Positions 12,820 through 25,099 of a stretch of 64,000 nucleotides of DNA are shown piece by piece. Under the pieces are notes generated by a model. The model saw only the letters and a program-made list of their open reading frames with translations. It had not been told where the DNA came from and did no database searches. Numbering within the stretch: position 1 is the first letter of the stretch; every line of letters starts with the position of its first letter. A program made the position numbers and the translations under genes. The stretch is from Rhizophagus irregularis (Eukaryota; Glomeromycota; Glomeromycetes; Glomerales; Glomeraceae): assembly GCF_026210795.1 (NCBI RefSeq), contig NC_089430.1:2976001-3040000 (forward strand), written 5' to 3'.

Positions 12820-13170
12820 ATGAGTGATATGGCTAAGGACACATATTTCCCATCTTTAGGTGGAACTTTATTAGATGATACAGTAGAAAAAGATGAAATC
12901 TTCGATCCTATGACTCAAGTATATCGGGACTGTCTATTTGAAAATAATACCTTCTATACCAAGAATATGGGAATGCATACAAAAAATTATGTAATATTAC
13001 TAATCGAGTCAGAGAAGAAGGCATTATCCCAATCGATACAAAACGCTGGATTTGGTCAGATGGTATATCCTCCTTACTATTCGGACACTGGCATATTCAA
13101 GTATATAAAAAACTTCTTGAGCGTGGTACAAGTCATGAGGCAGCAGAAAAATAGCTATAGGGATCAGATT
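12820..13170 (+). pseudogene. Polinton B: DNA polymerase B, C-terminal end (fossil)
   Basis: The stretch carries the C-terminal signature of Polinton polymerases, with a DKR/TKR-type block followed by WSDGISS and FGHW about 40-60 residues from the end. The polymerase remnant of Polinton A shows an equivalent block (DGIRTLPYGHW) near 51.95 kb, which supports the assignment. Only the tail is present. Treated as a fossil. Confidence 0.65.
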
Positions 13171-13256
13171 ACCAGAAATATTAGAATAATATAGAATAGT
13201 TTAGTGATACTTAGGCATATATTAATAATAAATTATATTTTTTCTCAGTAATTAAA

Positions 13257-13526
13257 ATGGAAGACGATCCAATTTATGATATACATAGTGAAGAATATAT
13301 CGATGACCTTATACATGTCACAATTCAAAGAGGTCTCTTTAAAGATGTAGAGGATGCAAAAAAAAGTATAAAGACATTAGCTAAAATGGTCATAAGTTCT
13401 AAGACTAGTATTGATGCATTTATGAAATGCCCTGTATTAAATATTCCAAATGCCTTTTATGACTTAGTAGAGGCATTTTATTATTCAATACTAAGAGAAA
13501 GACAATCATTAGCACATGATATCTAA
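13257..13526 (+). CDS. Small hypothetical protein in Polinton B, 89 aa
   Basis: Open frame of 89 codons just after the polymerase tail and on the same strand. Acidic N-terminus (MEDDPIYDIHSEEYIDD), then predicted helices (DVEDAKKSIKTLAKMVI). No motif recognised. Its place after the polymerase suggests one of the small Polinton genes, but no family can be named. Confidence 0.4.
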   Translation: MEDDPIYDIHSEEYIDDLIHVTIQRGLFKDVEDAKKSIKTLAKMVISSKTSIDAFMKCPVLNIPNAFYDLVEAFYYSILRERQSLAHDI

Positions 13527-13615
13527 CAGATTTCTGGGAGGTGACGTGAACAAGATGTCATGGAATTCTTCAGAGTTCTTTGAAATTCCAAATTTTTTTT
13601 TTGTGATAAGAACTA

Positions 13616-14050
13616 ATGTCTTTCAACCAGGCATACACTGAGCTATTAGTTATGTTACCAGCTTCTGTAATACATAAGGTATGGATTCGTCTCACAACAC
13701 GGAAATGCAGTCCACTATCTGTATCTGATGCCAGTGAAGTAAATTCCATGGTAAAGTTATTTTTGAAACATGAAGTAGAAAGATACCAGAAAAAATTAGC
13801 ACATCAGAGAATAACTGTTAAACAGACATATATGCCAAGAAACAGAATGACACAAGATATGATTAGTGAAGAGGTTGCCATACTTTAGAAGCGCTTGCTT
13901 GAATATAATAAGATTACTTTTGGCCGATTTATGCAGAATCTTACTAGGGAACATGAGAAATTGATCAAGACAAATCATCAGATATGACATGAAATTGATA
14001 CCATGAAGAAGCAAGTACAAGAAATAGAAAAAAAACTTGCTTCTATGTCG
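13616..14050 (+). pseudogene. Coiled-coil protein of Polinton B (fossil)
   Basis: Begins MSFNQAYTELLVMLPASVIH and ends in a charged coiled coil containing EIDTMKKQVQEIEKKLASM. Length is near 145 residues. No known domain recognised. Same strand and spacing as the preceding small gene, so probably part of the same element. Broken. Confidence 0.4.
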
Positions 14051-14089
14051 TAGTTCCCATTATTCATCAAAAAATAGACTGAAATCTGC

Positions 14090-14260
14090 AGAATTGTCCC
14101 AACTTTTCCTTAGTCAAGAACAGGTTCTGTGCAGTATAGCTTAGTAAATAACATATAAATTTAACAAAAAATCAATATCCCTACTGTAAAAATCCAGAAA
14201 AAATCCATGGAATTGTCCCAACTTTTCCTTAGTTAAGAACAGATTCTGTACAAGCTGGTT
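14090..14260. repeat. Tandem duplication, period about 120 bp
   Basis: GAATTGTCCCAACTTTTCCT followed by a TAGT.AAGAACAG.TTCTGT block occurs at about 14090 and again at about 14210, with few differences. Confidence 0.7.
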
Positions 14261-14639
14261 TATCAAATAACATATTAATCATAAAAGTTTAACAAAAAAA
14301 TATAAGAAGCAAGTCTAACAAAAATTTAGCAAATGCTCATCAGATATTGCACCCAAAATTCCGGCTAAGACTTAGGTATAGAATTAGCCAAAATAATTTT
14401 CCATTTATTCTGGCTGGCAATTATTACAATATTCCCTCTCATCCATTTTTATCAGAAGGAGGCATTCCTTGCAAAGAGTAATATTAAGAATTGCAAACGT
14501 ATCTTTATGGGCAAGCATCATTTCTTCATAAGTTTTTTCTTGTGTCTCTGATCAAAGTTTTTCTCGTATTTTTGATCAAAGTCTTTCTTGTATCTCTAAT
14601 CGAAGACTTTCTAATCGAAGCCTGGCATAAAACTAAATA

Positions 14640-14800
14640 ACATAATAGCCTCTGATATGAACTGGGCATTGGCCACAAGTAGAAGCAGTTGGCTTACCAC
14701 AATCAGGGCATTGTACTCGTTTCTTAGCTTTCCAATGAAAATGACACCCTTAGGGCGAATGCAAGCATTTCCATAAGCCTTTCCAGTATTGCAAAGATAT
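14640..14800 (-). pseudogene. Zinc-ribbon protein fragment inside Polinton B (fossil)
   Basis: The - strand reads VQCPDCGKPTASTCGQCPVH, two CxxC knuckles as in a zinc ribbon, preceded by a His/Cys-rich stretch (CLHSP, CHFHWK). Zinc ribbons of this sort are common in mobile-element proteins. Which protein this belonged to is not known. Confidence 0.45.
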
Positions 14801-15828
14801 GGCAGGAATATTCACCGATTATCCTATTTTTTATCATTAAATTCTGAAAGATTAATTAATAAATAGTTAATACTTCAGTTTCTCAATAGCCTAAAACCGT
14901 ATTGGCAAGCCTGCAAATATTGGCAACTCTATAATCAAAAAGTGAAAGAATAGGAAATAATTAATTAAAGAAAAAATTTTGTAAGCAAGTAATAGCACAC
15001 CAGTTAGATGTAAGCTCTGAATCTGGTCAATCTGGTCATCCTAGGATCAATCCATCTAATAGGCAGATTTGGATTGATTAGATAAGTCATTCAAATAAAC
15101 CGAATAGATGACTGAATATCCGATCAATCCTATACAGAATCGACAAAAAAATTTCCTTTTTAGAAAATTTTATATTACATAACCGAAAACTAAATTTAGA
15201 AAAACTGGTTTTTTGTGGAATGGGCATCACCAAAAATGGAAATAATTGACATGCCCATGCATCACGTGACAACAATTAAATACCTAATCATAAATTCTGG
15301 CTAAAATCAAATGATCAGCAAAAAAATTCCTTTTTAGAATTCTTGTAAAACCCAAAATTTCATTTTTGCTAGGAAACAAAATTGCCTTTTCTAGATTTGT
15401 GTAATGTTACTCATACCCTAAAAGGATAATTCCATGCCGATTACTTAATTCTGGCTAGAATTATAATCAATCTGGTGCTCAAGAAGTTTTTGGGGCATTA
15501 AGCATTCATGACCACAACATTTACAGATTGTATCTTTTTTATCACTTCTTGTTTTTTTAACCATGGTGTTAGTTCTAACCAGCACTAGAGGTGCGCTCTG
15601 AATGAATCTGGTCAATCTGTCATCTGAATGATCACGTGACAGATCAATTTAGATTAAAAAAATCGAATCATCAGATTATCTGCGGATTGATTTTAAGCGA
15701 AAAAATCCATGCAAACCATTACAAAAGCAAAAGGAAGTAGCTTTTATTTAAACGCCAATTCAGGTGCCTATTCAAAAAGCTATTTAAGCTCCCAAAATCA
15801 AAGCACAGGTAGAAAGCTCTAGTGTAAA

Positions 15829-16660
15829 TATGAGTAACAAGGAGAAGCCACATGTGGTAATCCCAACTCTAGTTCCTGAGCTAGAACTCGAAAAGGAAGT
15901 TTCAGTACTTGGTGTAGACTACATCACAAAAGAGGAGGCAAAGAACTGGATCAATCCAAATGCACGCAAACCCAAAGAGCGAATTAAGACATAAGGAGCA
16001 AGATTGCAAAAACGTTAGAAAGAATTAAATCTAGGTGTTGAGCCATATGAAGCAAATGATCTAGATGGTTGTAAAACCCTTTTCCATGATCTTGAACTAA
16101 ATGATCCAGAGGTAGTTCATCTACCGATATTAAAAGAGTTAGAATCTGAAGGTGGTCCTGAACCTAAAACACAATTATTTAGAAAAGGTAATAATTCTAA
16201 GAATTTGATCAATAAAGAATTTGAGTGCTTAGGAGAAATTAAGGGGCATGAAAGGTCAGAGAAGAATTTAGAATTTAGGGAACAAGAAGAATTGGAACAG
16301 CAGTTAAAAGAAGAGCTATAGCCGTACATCGTGCAAAAGTTCTCAAATTCCATCCAGATAATAGTAGTGATATACGAAAAATGTTAAAGAGTAAAAGAAA
16401 GCAGCAGTTTAGAGAAATACTTGAAAAGGAATTTGATAAGCGTGAACAATTTAAGTTCGCTCTATGTTCTCTTACTAAATTTCTTATAGATGATAAACCT
16501 GGAAATGAAAAACAGGGAAAAAAGAATTTACGAACTGACTGGCTTAAAAATAAGCAAATTATAGTTTATAATAGAAATGAAATAGATGATTACTTAAGCA
16601 ATGCTTTCGAACAAATTCTTTACCAAGTGGAAGAGAAAGGAGGTAAATCTAATACTTAAG
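15829..16660 (+). pseudogene. Charged protein of unknown function in Polinton B (fossil)
   Basis: Opens MSNKEKPHVVIPTLVPELEL and continues with glutamate/lysine-rich sequence ending in a 92-residue open stretch (16381-16659). No recognised domain. It faces the integrase gene (convergent) and probably is another element gene. Broken. Confidence 0.4.
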
Positions 16661-17246
16661 TATCCATTGAGGGGGTAATTGCACATCTTTTACAATTTGG
16701 AGTTCTTCTCTTACAAATGAGCATCTAAGACCCTTGTAAAGCTTATAGAGAATAGGCTGATTTTCTTTTATCAAATAAGAATCAATTGTAAAAACTTCAG
16801 GAGACCAATTGCAATCAGTTGCCCTTCTTCTACCACCTTCTAATTCATCAGGTTCTAATAGATGTCAAACTTCAGTATAGCTAGGTAAAAGTGGTTCATT
16901 ATAACCAACTGGTCTCCTATGTTCGACAGAAGGTCTAGCTATTATTTTTTTACCTTTTAATGCCTTTTTTACAGCCTCGTTAGGAGACATACCTATTAAC
17001 CAAGTAGGAGTATTATTGTAAATATCATCATTTATACAAAGTCCCTTAACCCATGCTCTGGATCTATTAGTCAAAGGCAAATAAAAATCTTCAGCATTTT
17101 GCCAAAAATAAGTATGCTTTTCAAATTCTTGATGGTCACGTTCAGCAATAGCTACACTACGTTTAGAATTAGCGTACTGAATTTTTACACCATGAGAAAG
17201 TAATAAATCCCTACACTCATCCAAAAATTCAGCATATGGGCTGATC

Positions 17247-18323
17247 AGAACCCCGAACAATATATATAAAGGTAGGTTTTGAGTTTGCTTAACCAACATA
17301 TAAAAATTTTTCCTATGTGAGATTTATTATTGCTTATTTGATAACATAATTTTTAAATAGTCAGATATAATTATGCATAGCAGAGTATTAAATTATTAAT
17401 AGTCAGATATATATTTGCGTAGCAGGATAGAATTTTTTAATATATATATATAATATAATATATATTTATTTTCACATTAAAAAAATCTAATAAAAATATG
17501 TAAACAAAGTTATAAACATGTTTGTATAAAAAAAATTTACTATTTTTAATACAAAGAATAAGTTAATTGTATACGTAATACAGGGAACATTTTTAGACGT
17601 GATCGTGTAACGTGTTTTTGATAAAACAAATACGCGTCCGCGTAACATTAAAATTATAAATCATATACGCGTCTGTGTAACATTTAAAAAATATATATTG
17701 AAAATAAGAGCAAGAAAAATAAGTGTTTTTCTGTTTTTTTATAATTTTACACTATAATTTTTGTAATAATCAATAAAAGTTATTTCATTTTTACTTAGAA
17801 AATTTTTTAAAAATATTTTTTTTGACAAATTTTACAGTAAATTTTAAAAATAAAAATTCCGCGTATTGGTGGCGTTACAAAAAACATGAATAAATCCATA
17901 AATATCTATTCAATCATGATAAAAATTTATATGTAAGTAGATTCGAACCTGCTGAACTTTACTTAAGAAGGTTTTGGATGTTTCCTTTGACTAAAGTGCC
18001 CAAATTACACTCCGAAGTCACAGAACAGATATACGAAATATTAATAAGAAACATTTATAAGTTGTAATATTACAAAAAAATAATAATAGCTTTATCCATA
18101 CATTATTTCAAAAATTTTTGTTTTTTTAGTTTTTTTTATATACATATTTTATAAAAAAAATTATATATAAATATATATATGTCATAAAATAAGTTGCTTA
18201 GCAGTGTAAAAAATTTATGGGTTAGATAAAAGTTTGCTTAGCAGACATGAAAAATATTTGCTTATTGACCTTAGTAAATTTTGAATTTTTTATCTGACCT
18301 ATATATATATTGTTCGGGGTCCT
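17247..18323. mobile_element. 1,077-bp hAT-like MITE, copy 1 (CCCCGAAC ends)
   Basis: Inverted ends AGRACCCCGAACAATATATA, with GGCTGATC duplicated exactly on both sides (17239-17246 and 18324-18331). An 8-bp duplication points to hAT (P elements also give 8). No protein-coding frame. The interior has repeats of TACGCGTCYGYGTAACATT and a tRNA-like stretch. It is the reverse-orientation twin of 57804-58883; where compared they differ at only a few bases, so it is young. Confidence 0.92.
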
Positions 18324-18329
18324 GGCTGA

Positions 18330-19245
18330 TCTGTCTACTCTGCATTAAAAAGAGTTATTGAATTGATTTTCACAATTTTTGTTACTCAAAATTGTTTTGT
18401 AATACCAAAAAATCATCTAATTGACGATTACTTGACTAAATAATAAGTTGAACAAAAATTTACATTTGCGAAACTTAAATTATTAAATGTAAAAGAGCTG
18501 TGAAAAAACCCATTTCACTAATAAAAAACCCATTTCTCATATATATGGAATTTTTAACATAGTATATTATTAAAAAGTAAGTATATTTTAATAAAATATA
18601 AAGTAAAATAAAAATTTATATAGCCTTAGTAGCTATAAATGTTTATAAAAGTATAATAAAAATATCATATAAAAGATGGTATCATAATAAATATTTTCAA
18701 ACAATAAAAATAATTATTTTATGTTGGAGTTTGTATTACCATCTTTAAACGCAAATATATCAAGATTCACTGATCCGTTTTCTATAATTTTAGGCTCGTT
18801 GGAAAGCCCTTATTCTGGACTTTATAGGCGAAAAAAGAGCTCGCCGATTGAATCATTAGATCCAGAGATATTTACATTTTAATTTGAGGTATGAACTTTT
18901 TAACATGCTTAAATGCAAATAACTTGGGATCCACTGATCCATTTTTTATAAATTTAGGCTCTTTGGAAAGCCTTTGATCTGGTCTATATGAACGAAAAAA
19001 GAGCTTGCCAATTGGATCACTGGATCTGGAGATATTTACGTTTTAAGTTGAGATACAAATTTTTAACATATATAGTAAGTGATAAGAATTATATTAATTT
19101 AAAAGAAATATTTACCAAATTATAGTATAATAACATTAAATAAAAATTTTTTAATACTCATTTCCAATTTACTGTATATTATATAGTATTTTGTATAATA
19201 AAAATGTAATAAAATTAATATTTTAATTAAAGGTAGACAAATTAG
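18330..19245. mobile_element. Second insertion in the integrase, with a two-unit tandem repeat
   Basis: This AT-rich stretch separates the two halves of the integrase. Ends are loosely inverted (CTGTCTACTCTGCATTAAAA and TTTGTCTACCTTTAATTAAA). Two direct units of about 150 bp lie at 18725-19065, each with a GATCC.TTTT.TA.A core and TTGGAAAGCC. Family unknown, boundaries approximate. Confidence 0.5.
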
Positions 19246-19859
19246 CCCATATGGTATCTCTATTAACGATTAAAACATTTGGCAAAATAAGAGTGCAATT
19301 CAGGTCATCATAAATTCTCTGAAACGCTTTGGCCACTTGTGCAGATGATTTATTAGTTAAAGCAAAATTACGATGAAATCTAGTAGCCACATCTTTTATT
19401 ACAAACCTATACTTATAAATTCGATTGCCTATTTTATAAAGAAAAAATAGTGTAGTATCAGATTGATGCATATTGTTTAGGTTTTGTATATCATTAAAAG
19501 AAGCGTATTGGATAAATTTTGGCTGAGGTTTATGAATCTGATGTAAGGCCTACTTGTTTAGCCAATTTTTTATAATGGCTAAAGTAAATCCATATCTGGC
19601 TTTCTCACAAACGGTTTACATTTTTTCAGCAGTCTGATAATAGCTTTCAGGTCGATAATAAAGCTCTTGCAAAGTAAGGTTCTGGTCTAGCTCCCATGCT
19701 TTCTGAGGATTGATATAAATTAAAAGTTCTCCCATTCCAATTTTTTTATAATTACAAAAAAAAGCTGGCATCTATTAAGTCAGATTCTATTCATTAGTTG
19801 AGGCACTTTTTTCTTTACGTTTCTACCTCACCATTATCTCTTTTTGCAAGTTTAGGGGA

Positions 19860-20480
19860 GTGTCAAACCTTAGGCGGATTGCAAGGGGATTATCTTCTGG
19901 CCTAATGAGATCAAATATGACAAACTTACCTTTTCAAAGGTAACTATTAATAACCATAGATGCATTTTTTACATCATCAGTATAGCGCCTAATGATCTTA
20001 GAAATAACTTCATGTAAGCTACCGAAGTTAAATACTACTAGATGTGTTGTGTTTTCACGGGTGAATGTATTGAATTTATGATATTTTTGCATTACATATA
20101 CACATGAAATATTTTGATGACGCCCATTCCCAAAAAATTGGCCAATTCGATTTTGTATATTTTCTGAAGCTAAGCATATATCCTCAAAAATAATTAATGT
20201 ATTTCTCTTAGGTGAGAATACTTTTGTACTAGGAATTATTTTAAACAGTATATAGCTGAAACTAATATCCTCATAGTAAGGTGCTCTTGGGTCTTTTAAA
20301 ATCATATTATATATATATTTAACATATGCCTATTTTGGTTCATCTGGATGATAACCGCATATAATCAGGTCATCACAGCGGATATATCTAGACCCGCCTT
20401 TCTCCCCTTTGCACATATTCATCCTTATCACCAAGAACAAGGTTCGCAAGTAAATTAGTTTTATCTGTACCACTTTTCCT
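19860..20480 (-). pseudogene. Polinton packaging ATPase (FtsK/A32 type, fossil)
   Basis: The clearest part, 19934-20305, holds a Walker B strand (NTLIIFEDICLA) followed by GNGRHQNISCVYVMQKYH, the sensor region typical of A32-like genome-packaging ATPases of Polintons and giant viruses. A P-loop region lies next to it toward 20480. The ATPase would pump DNA into a capsid. Its upstream end abuts the 3.1-kb satellite element. Broken. Confidence 0.72.
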
Positions 20481-20859
20481 AGTAACAATTATACACAGGT
20501 AAAACGCTGACCAATCGGGTACCTACCTGATTGGTAACTTTTTTTTTGATCGGTCACCTGATTTATTTGATAGTTAGAAATTGGTGTATACTTCAATCGG
20601 GTATCAATAAGGTTATTACCCGATTGATAACTATCGTATAATTTAGATTTACCGATTGTTTTATATTTGATCAATTGGTATTTAAGTTTAACTTTTTTTT
20701 AACTATAATATTGGCTGATCAATAAGATTGCCCGAAATGACAACACGTGCTGTATTGAATATAACAGTTTTAGCTTCAGATTACCTTCTTTTAGATGAAG
20801 TTAAAGCCAATCTTTAAAAGTTAAACCAATCTTTAACTCATTTTTTCTTTATTTTACTT

Positions 20860-21560
20860 TTTAAACGAAACGGAAAGTTTTTTGACATTTCGTTTTTTTT
20901 ATTTTGAATTTTTATTAAAATTTGTCGGAACGTTTGTTAACGTTCTGATTTATTAATTTTTTTATGGAAACATTTTTTCTTTAAAAAAAATCTACCAGAA
21001 CATTAACTAACGTTCCGATTTATTAATTTTTTTATCGAAACATTTTTAACGTTTTGAACACTTTTTTTAAAAAAATCTATAGGAACGTTAACTAACGTTC
21101 CGATTTATTAATTTTTTTATTGAAACATTTTTAACGTTTAGAATACTTGTTTTTTTAAAAAAAATCTATAGGAACGTTAACTAACGTTTCTATTTATTAA
21201 TTTTTTTATCGAAACGTTTTTAACATTTCAAATGTTCTTTTTTTTAAAAAAAAACCATCAGAACGTTACCTAATATTCCGATTTTTAAATTCTTTTATCG
21301 AAATATTTTTAACATTTCGAATACTTGTTTTTTAAAAAAAATCTATAGGAACGTTAACTAATGTTCCTATTTATTGATTTTTTTATTGAAACGTTTTAAC
21401 GTTTCAAATGTTATTTTTTAAAAAAAAAACCCATCAGAACATTACCTATCATTCCGATTTTTAAATTCTTTTATCAAAACGTTTTTAACGTTTCAAATAC
21501 TTGTTTTTTTTTAAAAAAAATCTATCAGAACGTTTGTTACATTCCGATTTTTTGATTTTT
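20860..21560. repeat. Minisatellite array, unit about 85-90 bp, about 8 units
   Basis: Each unit has a GGAACGTTAACTAACGTTCC-like palindrome, then GATTTATTAATTTTTTTAT, then GAAACGTTTTTAACGTTTC. Variants include CATTCCG and AATGTTCC. AACGTT occurs in almost every half unit. Confidence 0.85.
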
Positions 21561-21844
21561 TCTCGCCCTGTAAAAAAAGTCAATCCGTTTTTATTTCCAT
21601 CTTTTATAACTGATAACCTTATATCATGGAATTTATCGAATTGTTCATATTTTTCGTGATAGAAATAATGGTCGATTCCGTCATTCTGACACTATTTCGA
21701 CTTGTATTGGATAGATCATTGGATCTGATGAATAACAGATTATCAGATCAATGATCTTTTTTTTTTATAAAAAAATAAAAAAAAAGTTTATTTTTTATTA
21801 ACCTTCCCACAGAACTAACGGAACGTCAGGGAGGGAAGGGGGGG

Positions 21845-22670
21845 AGGGGGATTTTTTAAATAATGGACGTTAGTGTCATTTACTAACGTTCTATTTTCTT
21901 TTTTTTTATTGTAGGAATCTTCACGACGCTTTGAAACTGATGAAACGTCTTGGAAGGTAAATAAAGAAAGGGAGAATTTTTTTTTAAATAATAAACGTTA
22001 GTGTCATTTACTAACGTTCCATTTTCTTTTTTTTATTGTAAGACCCTCAAGACACTTCGAAACTGATGAAACGTCTTGGAAGGTAAATAAAGAAGAGAGG
22101 GGAATTTTTTTTAAATAATGAACGTTAGTGTCATTTACTAACGTTTCATTTTCTTTTTTTTTATTGTAGGACCCTCAAGACACTTCGAAACTGATGAAAC
22201 GTCTCAGAAGGTACCGTATTTTGCGGGCCACAGTACCCTCCCTATGCACAGTACCCTACAAAAAAGAACTCCCATTTTCTACCGATTTTATTATTTAAAA
22301 TAATTTAATAAATACCTAGGTATTACTCATGATAAATACCCAATTATTATATAAGTTTTATACATATCTACTAATAATAAAAACTCACACAATGGTGGGG
22401 GGTATAAGGTCAAAACCTCTGAAATCTGTATCATACCCGGGGTACTGTGGCCCCGTTATACGGTAAATAAAGAAGGGGAGGGGGAATTTTTTTTTAAATA
22501 ATGGACGTTAGTGTCATTTACTAACGTTCCATTTTCTTTTTTTTATTGTAGAACCCTCAAGACGCTTCAAAACTGACGAAATGTCCCAGAAGGTAAATAA
22601 AGAAGGGGAAGGGGGGATTTTTAAATAATGGACGTTAGTGTCATTTACTAACGTTCCATTTTCAAATTTT
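21845..22670 (+). repeat. Satellite array of exon-like cassettes, unit about 128 bp, 5 units
   Basis: Each unit has GGACGTTAGTGTCATTTACT, then CTTTTTTTTATTGTAG, a block of about 41 nt (CTTCGAAACTGATGAAACGT core) and GTAAATAAAG. So nearly every block is framed by a polypyrimidine-AG and a GTAAA donor-like end. The third unit is split by a 250-bp MITE at its donor. Blocks are 40-42 nt, so the reading frame would not be kept. Confidence 0.82.
22214..22463. mobile_element. 250-bp mariner-type MITE (TA duplication)
   Basis: Ends CCGTATTTTGCGGGCCACAG and, reversed, CCGTATAACGGGGCCACAG, flanked by TA on both sides (22212-22213 and 22464-22465). The TA target and short ends fit the Tc1/mariner group. 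The insertion interrupts one unit of the surrounding satellite, so it is younger than the array. Confidence 0.85.
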
Positions 22671-22675
22671 TTTAG

Positions 22676-23215
22676 GAACGATCCCGGACTTCGATATGAA
22701 TTTTGGATCGGTAAATTTCGAAAGTTTACTTAAACTTTCGAAACTTTTAATATTTTTTTTTAAAAAATAATAATTTAATTTTATTTTCTTTGTTTTTTAG
22801 GTACATCAGCTCCGATCATTGACTTGGACTTTAGATCGGTAATGGCAAGTTTCAAAGAGCTTAGCTTTGAAACTTTTTTTTTTTCTTTGTTTTTTAGGTA
22901 CTACCAGTTCCCTTGGATTTGGATCAGTAACAGTAAATTTCGAAAAGTTTCGTTTTAAAACTTTTTTTAATATTTAAAAAAAATATTTAATTTTTTTTCT
23001 GTTTTTTTAGGCACTATCAGCTATTGGTTCTGATCTTTAGAATTGGATCGGTAACGGTAAGTTTTGAAAAGTTTCGTTTTGGAACCTTTTTTTAATTAAA
23101 AAAATATTTATTTTTTTTTCTGTTTTTTTTAGGTACCATTGTCTCCGATCTTAGACTTGAATTTGGATCAGTGAGTTTTGAAAAGTTTCATTTCGAAACT
23201 TTTTTTACCAGATCC
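22676..23215 (+). repeat. Second array of exon-like cassettes, unit about 110 bp, 5 units
   Basis: Five blocks of 29-40 nt, each with GATC-rich sequence (CTCCGATC...TTGGATCG), preceded by a T-tract and AG (TTTGTTTTTTAG, CTGTTTTTTTAG) and followed by GTAAAT, GTAATG, GTAACA, GTAACG or GTGAGT. Then comes GTTTCGAAACTTTTTTTAAT. Blocks vary in length but the flanking splice-like signals do not. Confidence 0.82.
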
Positions 23216-23937
23216 TAAAAAAGTTTCGAAAGTATAAGAATATGATAATATTAGTATCATAATTTATATATGGAATTATTAAATAATGTACTGATTTTTG
23301 TAATTTAATATTTTAATGTAAATTCTAAATAATTTTAAATAAAAATGCATTGTTATAAATTAATCGAAAAGTAATCAATCAGTACACTGACATTTAATCA
23401 AAAAGTTATCAATCGGTATACTGATATGCCAAATAGTAAATATCTTATTGGTAACTATTAATACCTGATTGCTTTCTATTGAATATCACAATTGGTACCC
23501 GAGTATCCTCCTTTTGCGCCATCTTTTGGCAGCAATCGGGTTTACCGATTGATGAAAATTTTAAAAAAAATAGGGACCAATCAGGTGGAATTCGGTCACT
23601 TGATTGGTTCCCGATTTGACATCGTTCGACTAGTGATAGCGAATGTCCATGTCATTGCTAGATGACCTACATTTTGGGATGATTCATGCTTTGTGACTTC
23701 ATCCATATTTAAAAGATGAAGTTTCATAGAAGGTAATCCTGTCTTTTGGTTCTTTTGCGTATCAGATTGGGAATATATAACCTTGATTTCTATTTAAGGG
23801 TATTTTATAATTCAGAATATTTTTTTCTTCATTGTAAGATGAATATAGATGAGAGAATACGCACCTTAAGATGTATATAATTAGTAATACTATTATAAAG
23901 ACGATTGCATGCTAAAAAAATAAGGAATAAGGTGGCG

Positions 23938-24181
23938 TAAGGTTGCTTGCTGAAACCTAGAGGTTTAGGCAAGATGGCGTTTCACCGAAAAGCGAAATTC
24001 TGCCAAAACTATATTAAAGTTATATTAAAAAACTGGCCAAACTTTGGAAAAAGGTGAAACTGCTGAAACTTATTATAAATGCCGAAACTGCCGAAACTCT
24101 GCCGAAACTATAATAAATCTATATTAAAATTTTGACGAAACTAATCGTAGGATTTTGAAGAGGTTTAGACAAGCAACCTTA
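23938..24181. mobile_element. 244-bp hAT-like MITE (TAAGGTTGC ends)
   Basis: TAAGGTTGCTTGCTGAAACC on the left, the mirror GGTTTAGACAAGCAACCTTA on the right. Flanks AGGTGGCG and ATAAGGCG resemble a decayed 8-bp duplication. Related to the element at 37733-38598 by its ends and by repeated GCCGAAA motifs. Confidence 0.75.
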
Positions 24182-24189
24182 ATAAGGCG

Positions 24190-24990
24190 ATTCTGAGGTT
24201 ATTTCAAGGCTAGTGATTTCGTTACCTTGCTCCAGTTCGCTAATACCTCCAATCACACCATTATGTAATTCCTTTAAGATCTGTTCAGGCTCACTAGATG
24301 TTTTTGGGATCTGCTCAGCTAAATGATAATTAACTTCTTGAAGGAGAGAGTCTTTTTCTATTAAGGCCTTTTGCGCTGTGACTAAATCATTTTTATCTGC
24401 GCCAACTCATCCTTTTTTTTAGTCAATGAATTTTCTAAGTCCTCTTTTGCCAAACTTAGACCAATATTTTCACTAGTTAGTTCCACATTTTTCAGTTCCA
24501 ATTTACGTTTGATAGAATCCATTTCTGATAAATCATCCTGTACTAAAGAAACATACATCCTGCTCTAATTCTTTTACTTTTGATTGGAGAGCCTGTATCT
24601 CTTCCTTTATCTTGAACTGGAGGGCTTACATCTCCTCTGATTTTATAGTGAATCTGCTTTTAGCGTCTGCAAGAGAAATATCCTTGTGAGTAATCTGAAG
24701 TATAAGCTCATTTTTCTCTGAATGCAATTGTCTTATCTTTTCTCCAAATTGATGCATCTGATCAGAAAGTTTTTTATTTTCATTTTTGGATTTATCAAAG
24801 TCATCCTGTATGCGCTTTTTTTCTCTATCTAATATATCATAGTTATCCGCAAACTGGCTTCCTCAATATATAGCAACTTCACGGTCTTTTTTTGCACAAG
24901 AAAGTTGCTCTTCAAGCTCTGCTCAGCTGGAAGAATAATAATTAGCTGGAGTATCTCCAAGTTTATTACCATTATCCAGATCTTTTAAGA
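24190..24990 (-). pseudogene. Coiled-coil protein remnant
   Basis: The - strand encodes long heptad-rich stretches such as SDQMHQFGEKIRQLHSEKNE and EEIQALQSKVKELEQDV, rich in E, K, L and Q. No enzymatic motif. Broken. It may be the same protein type as the coiled coil at 28890-29520. Confidence 0.5.
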
Positions 24991-25099
24991 TACAGATCTG
25001 GGAAATTTTATTGGTATTTTTTTTTTACTTTAGGCAAAAAAAAAATCAGTCAGGGTCTTAAATTTATAAGAAAATGGATTATTTTTGACAAATCTAATG

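Larger units (their letters stand above)
16700..19740 (-). pseudogene. Polinton integrase (rve family, fossil) split by insertions
   Basis: Retroviral-type DDE integrase of the Polinton branch. The N-terminal and early core portion lies at about 19223-19740 (YKYRFVIKDVATRFHRNFAL is the first core strand). The late core and C-terminal portion lies at about 16700-17299 (HGVKIQYANSKRSVAIAERD, later TPTWLIGMSPNEAVKKALKG). The gap holds two unrelated elements: a 1.08-kb MITE with 8-bp duplications (17247-18323) and another about 0.9-kb insert (18330-19245). The integrase is plainly dead; a handful of breaks besides the insertions. Confidence 0.78.
12800..20480. mobile_element. Polinton/Maverick fossil B (partial)
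   Basis: Parts recognised: C-terminal end of a protein-primed DNA polymerase B (+, 12820-13170), small genes (+), a zinc-ribbon piece (-), integrase (-, 16700-19740) and A32/FtsK-type packaging ATPase (-, 19860-20480). Polymerase and integrase on opposite strands fit Polinton layout. The left part with most of the polymerase is absent from the window's recognisable sequence. The element is broken many times (of order ten or more) and is interrupted by at least three other elements. It is old, and older than the nearly unmutated 1.08-kb insertion inside it. Terminal inverted repeats were not found. Confidence 0.72.
20490..23640. mobile_element. 3.1-kb non-autonomous element carrying three satellite arrays
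   Basis: The margins form imperfect inverted repeats: the left reads ACGCTGACCAATCGGGTACC and the right, reversed, ACGATGTCAAATCGGGAACC. Both have further GATTGGT/ACCAATC motifs inward for about 150 bp. Between them lie three tandem arrays (20860-21560, 21845-22670, 22676-23215) and a mariner-like MITE. No transposase. No clean target duplication was found. It sits at the ATPase end of Polinton B. Confidence 0.6.
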
